This document shows, one piece after another, positions 21,934-32,530 of a stretch of 64,000 nt of DNA. This DNA comes from Bathynomus jamesi (taxonomy: Eukaryota; Arthropoda; Malacostraca; Isopoda; Cirolanidae), in assembly GCA_023014485.1 (NCBI GenBank), contig JAJOZX010000090.1, forward strand, positions 1,496,001 through 1,560,000, in the 5' to 3' direction. Each line of letters begins with the position of its first letter. Position 1 is the stretch's first letter. Under the pieces are notes generated by a model. It was not told the DNA's origin, did no database searches, and saw nothing but the letters and a program-made list of their open reading frames with translations. Both the position numbers and the translations under genes were made by a program.

Positions 21934-21989
21934 GTAAGATAAATATTTTTAAAGTTTTGTTCCTTTATGTATCCTTCTAGGAAATCTGA

Positions 21990-22700
21990 ATGATTCTTGG
22001 TTTTTGGCTCTTGTATCTGATTTGGTTCGATCCCACTGTTTTGTAATCAGTCAGTCTCCTTAGAGATTGTGGTTGGTTAACACGAAGGGTTACGCTGGTT
22101 AAGGCTGAAACAAGTTTGGTCCAAAGATTAAAGTTTTTATTATAAGTCTTAAGTTTTCTTTAGAAAGTTTTACTAGTATAGAAATTGATGTTAAAACTAA
22201 AAATTATCTTCAACACAAAAAGAACTAAATAAGATAAAAATGAGTATACTATAATATAATGAATCACGAAAGTCATCAATTTCTACAATTCTTTGTCCAG
22301 AAAAATCCATCAAATTTGAGCTGTCTACTAATACGTTGGGAAAAAAAGGGGTGGTCCTTAGCTATAATTTGGCCCCTTAAGGTGGAGCTTCAGTGTACAC
22401 GATAACGATAGGATGAGACGTAGATTGTTCGGACGAATTCACTTCTTACGCTAGCGGACTTGGAATAGGTGCCAACTCTGATTTAACCAATAATTAAGAC
22501 TTAATTTGTTAATTTAACACTTTTTAAAATTTTTTAAATGATTTCTTGATCTTAAGCAAAATGACGTAGGCATTATATAAAGAAGTTGCATTCTGGAAAT
22601 GAAAATCACTGATAATTTTTGCATCAAATCGATAAAATTAATTATTATTTGATCATTTAAACCAGTGAACACTTTAACTTCATTATATATCAGTATAAAA
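21990..22700. other. AT-rich intron sequence
   Basis: I see no recognisable element or coding motif. Confidence 0.6.
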
Positions 22701-22717
22701 CTTATAAAAACTAACAA

Positions 22718-22820
22718 TATTTCTCTTATTATTTCTCTTATTATTTCTCTTATTATTTCTCTTATTATTTCTCTTATTATTTCTCTTATTATTTCTCTTA
22801 TTATTTCTCTTATTATTATT
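22718..22820. repeat. 12-bp minisatellite (ATTATTTCTCTT)n
   Basis: About 8.5 near-perfect copies. The Ile/Ser/Leu repeat frames on the plus strand and Asn/Lys/Arg repeats on the minus strand are products of this repeat, not genes. Confidence 0.95.
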
Positions 22821-22869
22821 ATAAAATTTAGAATGAAGAGAGGAATGTGCTTGCTTCTTGTACGTCAAA

Positions 22870-23440
22870 TGGCGTGATTTAATTTATTAAAAGAATAGAT
22901 CTCTGGGATGTCATATTATGAAGCTCAGAGAACCTTTAAGTATGAAATCAGGAAGGCCAAGAGATCTTTCTGGAGAAGTTTCTGTGGTAAGATTGAGAGA
23001 TTAGATTCTTTATCCAGAATCTCGCACTTGCATTAAAACAGATCAAAACACTCGGCTGGAGAGTGGAAAAGCCATCAGTGACTCTACACCAAGAGCTGGC
23101 GAAATGCTTATGGGTTTTTTATACCAAAGGCAGGCAAAGAGACTTGCTCCAAACTGTGAAGTCCTTTCGCCTGATTACCCTAACCTCGTTTCAGCTTAAA
23201 ACCTTAACGAGTGATTTTCTGGCACTTAGAACCTTTGCTCAGGTTATTTATATCGAGACATCAGTATGGGTTCAGGGCGGGTTCCTCAACTGAGGTAGAT
23301 CTACACCAGCTGGTCTCTAGAACTGAAAAAACTATTGTCGAAGGTCATTATGCCTTGGGAATTTTCCTTAACATAGAGGGGGCATTGATATCATAGAGGC
23401 TATGCCACAGGCACTATAAAATTTCGATCAAGATGATAAA
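22870..23440 (+). pseudogene. LINE reverse transcriptase fragment
   Basis: The remnants FRLITLTSFQLKTL, GFRAGSSTEVDLHQLVSRTE and HYALGIFLNIEGALIS match motifs 2-A of a Jockey/R1-type reverse transcriptase (usual form FRPISLTSFLLKTLE, FLDIEGAFD). The catalytic aspartate of motif A is changed (LNIEGA), and frameshifts separate the blocks. No further domains are recognisable. Confidence 0.72.
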
Positions 23441-25400
23441 TGTCATTAAAGAATATTAATAACCTTGATGATGTTAGTGATATGGTCAACAGGTGTAAGT
23501 GGTTATTAGAAAAGAAAAAAGACCAAAGGAAAGCAGAGCACAAGTCACGGAGCCCATCCCAATTGGCCCGATCAAAGTGCCAGTTTGCCACTTCGACTGT
23601 CTCGACGGAGACAGGCTAGCAGAGACGAAGCAGTGGTCAGATGTGCCAAGAGTTTAGTGAACAGTGATTGTATAAGAGTTGGGACAATTAGTTAGAAAGA
23701 TCTAAAAGATATCCGTTATAGTTGTTGCTATCACGGACCCGTATTGGCTCATTAATGAACTGGGTCAGATTGTGAGAACTGGCAAAAAGCTCTCCCTCCA
23801 CACCAATGGAATCAGTGCGAGCAGAGAACTTTAGTCATTCTATGCTGTGAAAATTGAAACCTCCCAGCACTAAGACCTCAAAGTGCAATTCAAGATACAA
23901 TTCAGAGTGCAATTCTATGGTTACTATTGGTTAGTCATTTAATTTGGTCTGAGTGGGGTTGAGAGAGACTGGGCACCAAAGAAGTATTAATTAGGTTAGC
24001 GATAGACAGAGCAACAGATATATTTAGTTGTATTTGAAGTTAAAAATTTGGAAAGGGAGAAATCAAAGTTAGGTGAAAAATAGATAGAAATCATATTGAA
24101 AGCAACCCTAGTCTCAGATTAGAAAAAAAGATGATACCCAAGAAAGCTATAGCGGGAGGAAATAGATGAAGGTGTAATTTAAGTTTCATTTAAGAAGAAA
24201 ACGTCAGGTTTAACTGACTGACATCATCATCATGATAAACTGAGTTGAGACTGACGCTCAGTCTTCGAATATTGCAGGAGTGAATAGTTAATGAGCTATT
24301 TAAAATAGTAGTGACGAGGTAAAACACGATGTGTAACTGCTGATGTCGCGGGATAATGATCGCGAGGACTCGGGGGTACCAACCCTATGCTACCAGTGGA
24401 GACGCTCCGAGTGCCTCCCTGAAGTAGTGACTAAGCAAGATGTCATATTTTTACTTGATAGAGAACAATAGAAAATATTGCAGAGTACATGATGATGATG
24501 TCAAGTGTCTGAGAAGAATAGCGTGGAGGTTCAATTCTTTCGTGTAAGTGTTGCAGATAGACAGACCAACAATCAGAGCACAAGGGAAGACATCCACTCA
24601 GCAAGTATTCCTTCCCATTAAGGCATCAACAGCACTACGTCCCTGGAAAGTTCCATTTGGTCCTATGGGTAAACATTACCCATAGGGTAAAACGGAGATT
24701 AAATTCAACAGACCATCTCTCCGCTAACCTATTAATTCAATAATGTGCTAAACTTGACTATGTAAGGATGGCACATCAAAGCCTATGCAAAATAACATGG
24801 TGATCCGCATACGCATGCAAATAAGGTTTGAATTTGTGACTGATTAATTTTATTGTGCGGCAGCTTATTAGTTGAGTTACATGAAAATAGCTTGCGCGAC
24901 TGAATGAATTTTGATAAATTTAAGTTAAAGAATTAATATGGGCCCCGCGATGTTCTGTGCAGCATCTGGCCTCTTGGCCGGTTGCCAGCCGACTGAAGAA
25001 GTTCCGAAGCCACGCTTGTCTCGGAGTCGAAATGAAGATGTCCTTGACTCTGGTTGAATAACGGAGTGCCTTGTTTGAAGCGAACGATTGCTTGTCTGCA
25101 GGTGTTGTTAAAGAAGTCACTGTATCTTGAGTTGTATTGCGAATGTTTTTCCTTAAACTTTTATAACTGTAATTGAAATGTATGATCATCTTCACTTGAG
25201 GGGTTGAACTATTCATTCGTGGAACAATCGCAAATTTGCCAATGTGGCGAGTTCGCCCCTCGTACTCGCGACGCCTCCGTAATCTAAAGTGTTGTTTCAA
25301 ATTATTTATTTTAGCCTTAAAAAGGAAATACTGTTCTCGAACCGTCACCGACCCAAATATTGGTTGACTTTACTCCTCATATTAAATTAACAAGTGTCGT
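23440..25400. other. Intron sequence without confident features
   Basis: It may hold old repeat debris, but I find no motif I can defend. A 142-codon frame on the minus strand (24920-25348) has no recognisable domain. Confidence 0.5.
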
Positions 25401-25407
25401 CTTTGTA

Positions 25408-26326
25408 CAGGGTGTCCCAGAATTAACTATCTATTTCAATAAAATCGGACAAATTTTTTAAAAACACACTTTTATTTATGTTTATCATGTTTAATATGTG
25501 TTAAAAATGTATAAATTTCTACATTTTTTTCATAATTTTATTTTCATAATTTTTTCATTATCTGGTCCAATGAAAGACCGTCTGAAGTCATAGAATGGCA
25601 GAGAGACTCCAAAAGTTAACGTGTGGCTTGGAATGACCAAATCCAAAATTTATGGCCCATTCTTCTTTGCGGAAGTAACTGTAACATGTACCGTCTACCT
25701 TGATATGCTTCAGCAGTTTCTCGAACCACAGCTTCTTGATGATGGCATTCTTGATAATGTTGTGTTTCAACAAGAAGCATTGATCTTTTGGCGATAAACC
25801 TTTGTTTTTATGAAACCCCATGCAAAGAAATCCAGGGGTGTCAAATCCGGAGAACGCGGAGGCCAAGGTCGAGGTCCTCCACGTCCAATCCACCGATTCG
25901 GAAGGCGTCTGTTGAGGTATTCTCGAACAATTAAAGCATAATGACATGGTGCTCCATCTTGTTGAAACACAGCATTATCAAGAATGCCATCATCAAGAAG
26001 CTGTGGTTCGAGAAACTGCTGAAGCATATCAAGGTAGACGGTACCTGTTACAGTTGCTTCCGCAAAGAAGAATGGGCCATAAATTTTGGATTTGGTCATT
26101 CCAAGCCACACGTTAACTTTTGGAGAGTGTCTTTGCCATTCTATGACTTCAGACGGTCTTTCATTGGACCAGATAATGAAAAAATTATGAAAATAAAATT
26201 ATGAAAAAAATTTAGAAATTTATACATTTTTAACACATATTAAACATGATAAACATAAATAAAAGTGTGTTTTTAAAAAATTTGTCCGATTTCATTGAAA
26301 TAGATAGTTAATTCTGGGACACCCTG
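25408..26326. mobile_element. Mariner (DD41D) foldback element with 368-bp arms
   Basis: The ends CAGGGTGTCCCAGAATTAAC are each next to TA (25406-25407 and 26327-26328). The left arm 25408-25775 and right arm about 25957-26326 are almost identical reverse complements, with a 181-bp centre. The arms include not only terminal sequence but also part of the transposase gene, so the left arm is an inverted duplicate of the 5' half that replaced the 3' end. Transcription would give a very stable hairpin RNA. It lies in the long intron F-G. Confidence 0.92.
25767..26180 (-). pseudogene. Mariner DD41D transposase fragment
   Basis: On the minus strand: WSNE (first catalytic aspartate changed to Asn, with a deletion after it), EVIEWQRHSPKVNVWLG, FFFAEATVTG, then the second aspartate in QQDGAPCHYA and the third in SPDLTPLDFFAWG. 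The spacing between the last two is 41 residues, the DD41D class. The N-terminal DNA-binding domain is missing. The middle part is unique to the centre of the foldback; the upstream part is repeated in the other arm. Confidence 0.85.
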
Positions 26327-26399
26327 TATATATGGATATTCAGTTTATCAGTTAGCCCCAAAAAATGCAAATAAAAAGCTAAATAAAAAATAACTATAT

Positions 26400-27460
26400 T
26401 TCACAGATGCATGAAACTTTGTGATATGAGAAACAATAACGGTAGCAGTCGAGAAACGTCATAAGGGATGTAGGAAATGTTCACCGCCATGTTCGATGCA
26501 AGCATGCACGTCGAAGCGTGTTGCTGGACACAAACTGTAGCACCTCTGGCTAAATGGTGGCAGTGATGTTGGTCATGTTTAGTTGCAATTCTCCAGTGTG
26601 TGGGGAATGTTCACATATTCCTGGTCTTTGATGTAGCCCCGCAAGAAGTAATCCGGTGATGGTAATTCAGGTTAGCGTGGAGGCCATAATCCCTTTGAAA
26701 GTATGCGATCGCCGAAAATGATTTCCAACTCTGCTATTGTCTGACAAGACGTGGCTTGTAGTACCGTCTTGTTGGAACCAGCCATTGTGGATTTTATCTT
26801 CTGATAGGCAGCCCAAGAATTCGTGTATGATGTCAATTATATACGACGTAATCGTGTTGTGGAAGAAGATAGATCTCGCAGTCCGACGTCTCGATATGGC
26901 ACACTACACTCCCACCTTCTCGGATGAAGGGAGGTTTGGTTTCATGAATGGTGTGTGGGTTATTTGTGAATCACGTACGCGTGTTTTGTGCGTTCACATA
27001 TCCGATGAGGTGAAACTGCTTTATGCGAAAAAATATAACATCCAAGATAGGCTGCTTTTCCACAATTTGGATGAACTGTTGACAATAAGTGATTCGCCTT
27101 CCCCTGCCTGGTGGGCACAGTTCCTGATCCACATGTATCTTATACGGGTGAAACTTTCCAATGCCATCCCTGTTTGCTATGGCAATTTGCGGGGAGATTT
27201 GGAAGGACTGCGTTGCATTATATCCTGCACGTTACGAACCCTCTTTCGGAACAACTGAACGATCTTCTTTATCCCAAGTTTGGTGGAAACGTTTCCAGCT
27301 CTTAAATGTTCACTAAATTCACGCTGGCACTGTCTGAATGGTACAGTTTCGCGTATGTTTCCAGAACAAATACACGCTGTTCCAAGCTTAACGTCATCTT
27401 CACAAGCCTCAGCATAGCCCGGCCTAGTGTAGCCAAGGCTAGGTTCGGCCAGCACTTAGA
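26400..27460 (-). pseudogene. Decayed mariner-like transposase
   Basis: Minus-strand fragments in order: NIRETVPFRQCQREFSEHLR and KLGIKKIVQLFRKRVRNVQD (N-terminal helix-turn-helix, 27.2-27.4 kb), VWCAISRRRT-like (about 26.9 kb), GWFQQDGTTSHV (second aspartate region, 26.77 kb), DYFLRGYIKDQEYVN-like (26.62 kb) and a terminal HACIEHGGEHFLHPL (26.47 kb). The whole length of the gene is present, but with many stops and frameshifts: an old insertion next to the foldback. Confidence 0.78.
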
Positions 27461-27539
27461 TACTCTGGTTCTTACATCACTAAGTTTGGTGTATTTTTTA
27501 ATTACAGTTTTTAATTGTTTTTTATGTTTTTAAGTTAAC

Positions 27540-28686
27540 TGATAAAATATATATATATATATGTATATATGCCAACTAACGATATAAGCACAAAAATGGA
27601 TATGAATCGCTGTTCATTGGATTATAATAACAGAACAGCGTTGCTTCTAGTGGTGGTGAGCCACGTACGAGACCTCGTTTGTACGTTCACCTGCCACATA
27701 CTTAGCAATGATACTACGAACTGCTCTGAATGGATGTATGGGCAGAGCGGTGCTTTGTGTGAACAACAAGCTTTCTTCCCACTTACACTTAAAGCTATGG
27801 ACGTGTCTCGAGCATTGAGAAAAAAAAAATATATTGTTACCGTGACCAGGATTCCACAAACGAATATATATGTCCCCTTTACAGCGCGAGGCCGTCCCAG
27901 CCAGGAACAGTAAAACATTAAATTAGAAAACTATATATTAATAAATACAAAGCAAATCAGGCTGCCTACACAAGTTATCATTACCCTAACCTAAACTTAA
28001 CTTAAACTTAATGTAAGCTAAACTTAAACCTACAATATTAAATATTTAAATAACTGGCACTTGTAAAAATAGGGGTTTATTTAGAGAGCTTGCAAGAAGT
28101 TGCGAGGTCTGGCTCCCAACTCCATCTCCAAAAAAATTCGGAAGAAAATAACTAATAAAACACCACTTGCATAAATATCACTTCTCCAATAATTAAAAAC
28201 TTAAGTAGATATATAATTATATATACATAGAAACCAATTTATAAGTTTATAACATACAGCCTACCTCTTTTGCAGAGGACAATTCTTAGATTACTGGTGT
28301 TACAGTATGCTGTGTCTCCAACCAAATCTAATATGAAAACATTTATGTATCACTAAAAGATATCTAAAAATAGCTCAATATACACAATATTTTAGGATTT
28401 ACAATCATGTACAGCATTAATGACTCACCTAATACAAAAATTCCTTTACAGGGAAGCCTTCGATAGTACTTGTTTCTTATTTTAAATTTTACACGCTTTA
28501 ATCACCAAAATTTCCAGTTCAAGTCTAGCTGTCCGCTTTCAAACAACCAAAATTCAAAAGTCCAAGCACGCACGAAATTCAGCCACGTATCGCATACCAT
28601 ATAACCAACCACCCAACGGATCATCCAAAAATCACAACATTCGTGAAATGAGGAATCATCGCGCGGAACATTTGAAAGGTGTATGT
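27540..28686. other. AT-rich intron sequence
   Basis: A short (AT)n at 27547-27570 and TAAACTTAA-type simple sequence near 28.0 kb. No other feature is visible. Confidence 0.55.
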
Positions 28687-29358
28687 ATTTAGGGTTATGA
28701 CTTTTTAATTTTTTGTCATAAATATTGTTTCCTGTATCATGAATCGATGAACTTTTGCTTGAAAACAATAAAAAAGTGCCTAATTCCTCAGAATTAAAAA
28801 AAAATGTCACCCCGAAAGCAAATATAGTAAAGGGTGTCAGGAAATGATTGCCCCCCCCCTGTACAGAAGAAACTGAAAGGAATAGAAAAAAACAGACAAA
28901 ACCACGCGAAAGAGCGTTTAATTTTGAATAAAAAACACTTGTTTTAATATCGGGTGTTGCCCCCATTTGCAGCTCTGACGGCCATTAATCGACGGGGGTA
29001 TGATCCCAGAAGTGCCTCAAAGTGTGTCTGAATCATTCAAAATAGATGATGCCATGGTTTCTGTGGGGAAAAAAATGGTAAGAATTAAAATCACAGGAAT
29101 AGAATATAATGGTTTTTATTCAGATTTTAACGCTCTTTCAAGTGGTCTCGCCGGTTTTTATCTATCTCTTCTAGTTTTTGCTCTACAGGGGGGGCAATCA
29201 TTTCCTGACACCCTTTACTATATTTGCTTTCGGGGTGACATTTTTTTTTAATTCTGAGGAATTAGGCACTTTTTTATTGTTTTCAAGCAAAAGTTCATCG
29301 ATTCATGATACAGGAAACAATATTTATGACAAAAAATTAAAAAGTCATAACCCTAAAT
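28687..29358. mobile_element. Tc1-type element with about 175-bp near-perfect inverted ends
   Basis: The outer arms (28687-28863 and about 29187-29358, starting ATTTAGGGTTATGAC) are nearly identical reverse complements. A further 80 bp inside each is a diverged inverted match. The centre carries, on the minus strand at about 28.95-29.04 kb, FEALLGSYPRRLMAVRAANG and then GNTRY-stop, the typical C-terminus of a Tc1 transposase. The right end lies 24 bp upstream of exon G, so the polypyrimidine tract of that exon directly abuts the element. Confidence 0.8.
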
Positions 29359-29382
29359 TGTATATGTGTGTTTTCTTTTCAG

Positions 29383-29512
29383 GAGAAAAAGGTAGCGACT
29401 CTAAATACGAATGCGGGCGAGAGAGCAATGCTGATCAAAACAAGAGGGAGGGACTGGGCTCTCCTCATCGGTCGGTGGGAAGGAATGAGAAAGGGGGTCA
29501 AAGGGTCCTTCA
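29383..29512 (+). CDS. Host gene exon G
   Basis: 130 bp, acceptor TTTTCTTTTCAG, donor TTCA|GTGAGT. It encodes 43 residues (LNTNAGERAMLIKTRGRDWA, then LLIGRWEGMRKGVKGSF) plus one base, fitting phase 0 of exon F and phase 1 into exon H. The larger frame starting upstream in the transposon is fortuitous. Confidence 0.82.
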
Positions 29513-29754
29513 GTGAGTAAACAAAGCTAATCATTCATTTATTTAAATAATAATTTCCTGTATGGAATAGAGAGATCATTGTGCTAAGGGATCGATACTT
29601 TAATCAAAACAAAAACCAGTGTGCAGCAATGAGTGTAGCTGAAAGATTTACATTTGAATTTTGAACCCATGAAAGGACGTTTCCAAGGTAAAATAATACT
29701 CTGATTAGAACTGTAAGCAAGGAGTATTTTATTTTACTCTCGCTTATTCTCTGT

Positions 29755-30107
29755 TTAACCTCTTAATGCCTTTGGTCCACATAAGTGGACAGTTTTACCC
29801 CTGCCATGTTTGACATTTGATTGGCCGACTTTATTATATCGACAAGTTCCTCTTGTCCACATATATGGACAAGTTGCGCAGGATCGAGACAACAGAGGGC
29901 AGTATTTTTTCTCAGAGACAATCATACAGTTCCCACAATGCCCACTGCGCACATATGTGGACACTTTGTAAGAGTACTTGAAAATATGACAAAATAACAG
30001 AACCGTAACCAAATTGCGTGTGTGAAGTTTAAATTAGTTCATACAGTACATATTAATAACGTGCCACTTCAAAATCAGGAATGTACCTCAAGTACTAAAG
30101 GGGTTAA
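29755..30107. mobile_element. piggyBac-like MITE with GTCCAC palindromes
   Basis: TTAACCTCTTAAT and ACTAAAGGGGTTAA form the ends with TTAA duplicated. Inside are three imperfect palindromes of the type GTCCACATAWRTGGAC (29775, 29852 and 29950 regions). It has no ORF and lies in intron G-H. Confidence 0.72.
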
Positions 30108-30149
30108 TATGGATTTTTATGGCCCCGACAAAATAAATTTGGAGGGGCC

Positions 30150-30850
30150 ATACTAGATTGCATTTGTCCGGGTTATAACTTTTTATTTGCTCAACATTTA
30201 GTTAGTGAAACTTCACTCACACGTGGATCGTGAAGAGATAGTGTCATGAACAAGAATCGGTTATCCACATCAAGGGTCAAGATCACAAGTACGGGTCAAA
30301 GATCAAATGGAGATCCATGTCGTAACTTTTGAACCACTTAACATTAATAGATAAAACTTCGAACACGTATGAATTATCGCAAGACGACGTATCGCGAGCA
30401 AGAATTAGGTCGTTGCATCAAAGGTCAATGTCACAAATAGAGGACGGAGGTCAAATGGAGGTTTATCCCAAAACTTTTGAACTGCTGTACATAAATTGAT
30501 GAAAATTTACACATGTATGGATCATTACAAGGTGATATGTTTTGAACAAGACCACTTGCATCAAAGTTCAAGGTCACAGATAGAGGTCAAAGGTCAAATA
30601 GAGGTCCATGCTATAACTTTTGAACCACTCAATGTAAATTGTCGAAATTTGACCCACGTGAATCAGTACAAGCCTCGGATTCCTCTATCAAAGCGCAAGG
30701 TCACAAACCGAGGCACACGCCAAAATTTTTTAACTAAACATAAATTGATGAAACTTCGCGCAAACATGGATCATCACAAGACGTTATCTTGCAAACAAGA
30801 TTCAGGTTCTTGCACTAAGGTTAAAGGTCGCAAATAGAGGAGGGGACATT
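30150..30850 (+). repeat. Degenerate minisatellite of 143-149 bp unit, rich in AGGTCA
   Basis: The anchor AACTTTT recurs at about 30175, 30324, 30472 and 30615, with a shortened last unit. Each unit carries words of the form AAGGTCACAAATAGAGGTCAAAGGTCAAAT. The copy at 30584-30596 contains a perfect direct repeat AGGTCA-A-AGGTCA (DR1). Similar AGGTCA-rich satellites occur in other invertebrates. Confidence 0.85.
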
Positions 30851-31034
30851 GATGTTCCAACATAGTTCTTGTTTAAGTCAGACTTTACCAAATTTTGAAA
30901 GTATTTATTTCTGAATAACCAGATTACATCTTACGAGCCGTATTTTGTGACTTCTTAAACTGTTAGCTCCAGATTATATTTAATATTGTCTAACCTTGAT
31001 GTCAATAATTTCAATCGATTTCTTTGTATCGAAG

Positions 31035-31192
31035 ACGCAAGAGGAGTTCCTGGTAGTCCCGGCTACCTGGCGGTGAAGATATACTGTCCAATCGGCGCTC
31101 CACCTTTCACAGTAACACTTCCCTACGAGAAGCAGATCTATAACTTTCAACTCCCTGACCTTTATATTGATTTAGAGAGTGGCCGGTTGCAG
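31035..31192 (+). CDS. Host gene exon H
   Basis: 158 bp. The acceptor after GTATCGAAG supplies two bases completing the codon split with exon G. It encodes GVPGSPGYLAVKIYCPIG and LPYEKQIYNFQLPDLYIDLE and ends CAG|GTGAGG in phase 0. A nearby alternative acceptor six bases downstream would also keep phase. Confidence 0.8.
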
Positions 31193-31682
31193 GTGAGGAA
31201 GGGTAAGGTTTTTGTATGTAATGAATGTATGTATGTATTTTGTATTTTGTTGAATTGTATTAGGTACCATATGTACGAGCTCTCTACTTGTTTGGGTGAT
31301 GTAAGCATTACTCGGAGTTACTGTAACGGTTCAAGTATTGAGTAATTTGAGGAAATCGATCGATTGTTGTTTGAAGACTAAAATGAGAAAGTTATTTGGA
31401 TATGGAGCCAGAAAATAATGTTGCAATTTGCGGACTCTGTTGTAAGTTATTGAGAATTATAAGGATGTGAGGAAGCTATTTGTTACAGGTGAACAGAGTT
31501 TTAATGTCCCATGGCGAATCGTTGCATGTTGCGTTTCATTCTTTACATGTAGTCACACATCTGAAGTTGGAGAGTACCAGCTAGAGTTTAGTAAGATGGT
31601 ACATTTTTAATTGAGTTAACACAATGGTTTTGTGTTTTTGAAAGTGAAGAAAGAATAAAGCACAAATTCTCAATTTCTTTAG

Positions 31683-32360
31683 ATCAGTCGTGAAAGCGAG
31701 GATTTCGTGGAGCAAGTTTCCTTGGGGCTTACAATCACTGTGTTGCATGTTTTGTGCCAGCCCCGACCCTTCCTCGAAGACACGGTTGATGGAAGTAACA
31801 TCGGGGGTACACCCTCGTCCTCTGCGTCAATACCTGATGTCCCGAAAAGAATCCCAACGGAGCGACTGAAGTTCCTGGCGGCTCTCGGTTTCTTCTGCGC
31901 TTCTGCTCCCACCAACATGCTGCTCACGAAACGAGCTAAAGATGCTAAAGAAACTCACAGTGGAACCCGCTGGGACACGGGGGGTTTCGTAGGCGGTTAC
32001 TGGCCTCCGTTCGCGTGCTCCGAAGTAGCGGCGGCGGATGGAGTCGGAGCATGCGGGTCGTGTGGGGGTTGCGGAGGTTGTGGGGGAGGAGTGTTTGAAA
32101 CGATCGCCTCTCCGAGTTCCGTTGTGTGGGGGGCTTCTAAGAACGAAGGAGTCGGAAACGACGCGGACGGAGGGGGAGGGGGTGAAGACGGAGGGGGAGC
32201 GAGTGCGGATTGGGGATGGTCGACCGGTTCTGGGGGAGGGGAGAACGCGAGCAACTTGTTCACTAACATGTTTAGCGGCGGCGACAGCGGGGGAGATGGA
32301 GGAGGAGATGGGGGTGGAGATGGAGGTGGATGCGGCGGATGTGGAGGATGTGGAGGTTAA
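31683..32360 (+). CDS. Host gene terminal exon I with Gly/Cys-rich tail
   Basis: Acceptor CAATTTCTTTAG. It encodes 225 residues. The first 80 look ordered (VEQVSLGLTITVLHVL, KFLAALGFFCASAPTNM); then come low-complexity stretches: GACGSCGGCGGCGGG, a Gly/Asp/Ser-rich part, and a final run of GGD and CGG triplets ending at TAA 32358-32360. The exon is much more GC-rich than its surroundings. The tail could bind metal or form a disordered extension; function unknown. Overlapping reverse frames here are shadows. Confidence 0.83.
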   Translation: MSRESEDFVEQVSLGLTITVLHVLCQPRPFLEDTVDGSNIGGTPSSSASIPDVPKRIPTERLKFLAALGFFCASAPTNMLLTKRAKDAKETHSGTRWDTGGFVGGYWPPFACSEVAAADGVGACGSCGGCGGCGGGVFETIASPSSVVWGASKNEGVGNDADGGGGGEDGGGASADWGWSTGSGGGENASNLFTNMFSGGDSGGDGGGDGGGDGGGCGGCGGCGG

Positions 32361-32374
32361 AGGGATTAGAAAGT

Positions 32375-32380
32375 AATAAA
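32375..32380 (+). promoter_or_regulatory. Polyadenylation signal AATAAA
   Basis: It lies fifteen bases after the stop codon of the host gene. A very short 3' UTR is implied unless a later signal is used. Confidence 0.55.
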
Positions 32381-32530
32381 TCTGTTTACTAATTAACATT
32401 ATTTTAGTGATTGTTGGTATAAAAAGAGATTGTGTTTCTGCCTCCAATTTTTTATTATTATTGAAACTAAAATTACATACTCTTATTTTAACATTTCAGT
32501 AATATAAATAATAGTATTTTTATTATCTTC

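Larger units (their letters stand above)
15791..32360 (+). other. Span of an unrecognised host gene (nine visible exons)
   Basis: Nine segments with matching splice phases, each with an AG acceptor and GT donor, chain into about 617 residues ending in a stop at 32358-32360. The first visible exon begins mid-codon, so the 5' part lies further upstream and was not found. I do not recognise the protein. No signal peptide or transmembrane helix is evident in the visible part, and the last exon ends in a Gly/Asp- then Gly/Cys-rich tail. Introns are short to 7.4 kb and hold Tc1/mariner, piggyBac and LINE fragments. Consistent phases, clean splice sites and absence of stops argue that the gene is functional. 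Confidence 0.85.

Noticed and set aside
22665..22877. Ile/Ser/Leu-repeat protein and the Asn/Lys/Arg-repeat protein on the other strand
   Set aside because: Both are translations of the 12-bp minisatellite at 22718-22820.
24920..25348. A 142-codon minus-strand frame rich in Arg/Ser/Thr
   Set aside because: No recognisable domain, no splice structure, and it lies in an intron full of repeat debris.
27569..27918. Overlapping plus and minus frames of about 100 codons
   Set aside because: Opposite-strand open frames of equal length without motifs are expected by chance here.
29000..29251. An exon-like frame of 83 codons beginning before exon G
   Set aside because: It is the reverse-strand shadow of the Tc1 transposase C-terminus in the element at 28687-29358 and continues into its inverted arm.
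30150..30850. A CRISPR-like array because of the regular repeats
   Set aside because: The units are long and degenerate, have no unique spacers, and the DNA is eukaryotic.
31827..32447. A 206-codon minus-strand frame rich in Ser/Thr/Pro
   Set aside because: It is the antisense of the GC-rich terminal exon, whose own splice phase and tail are convincing.
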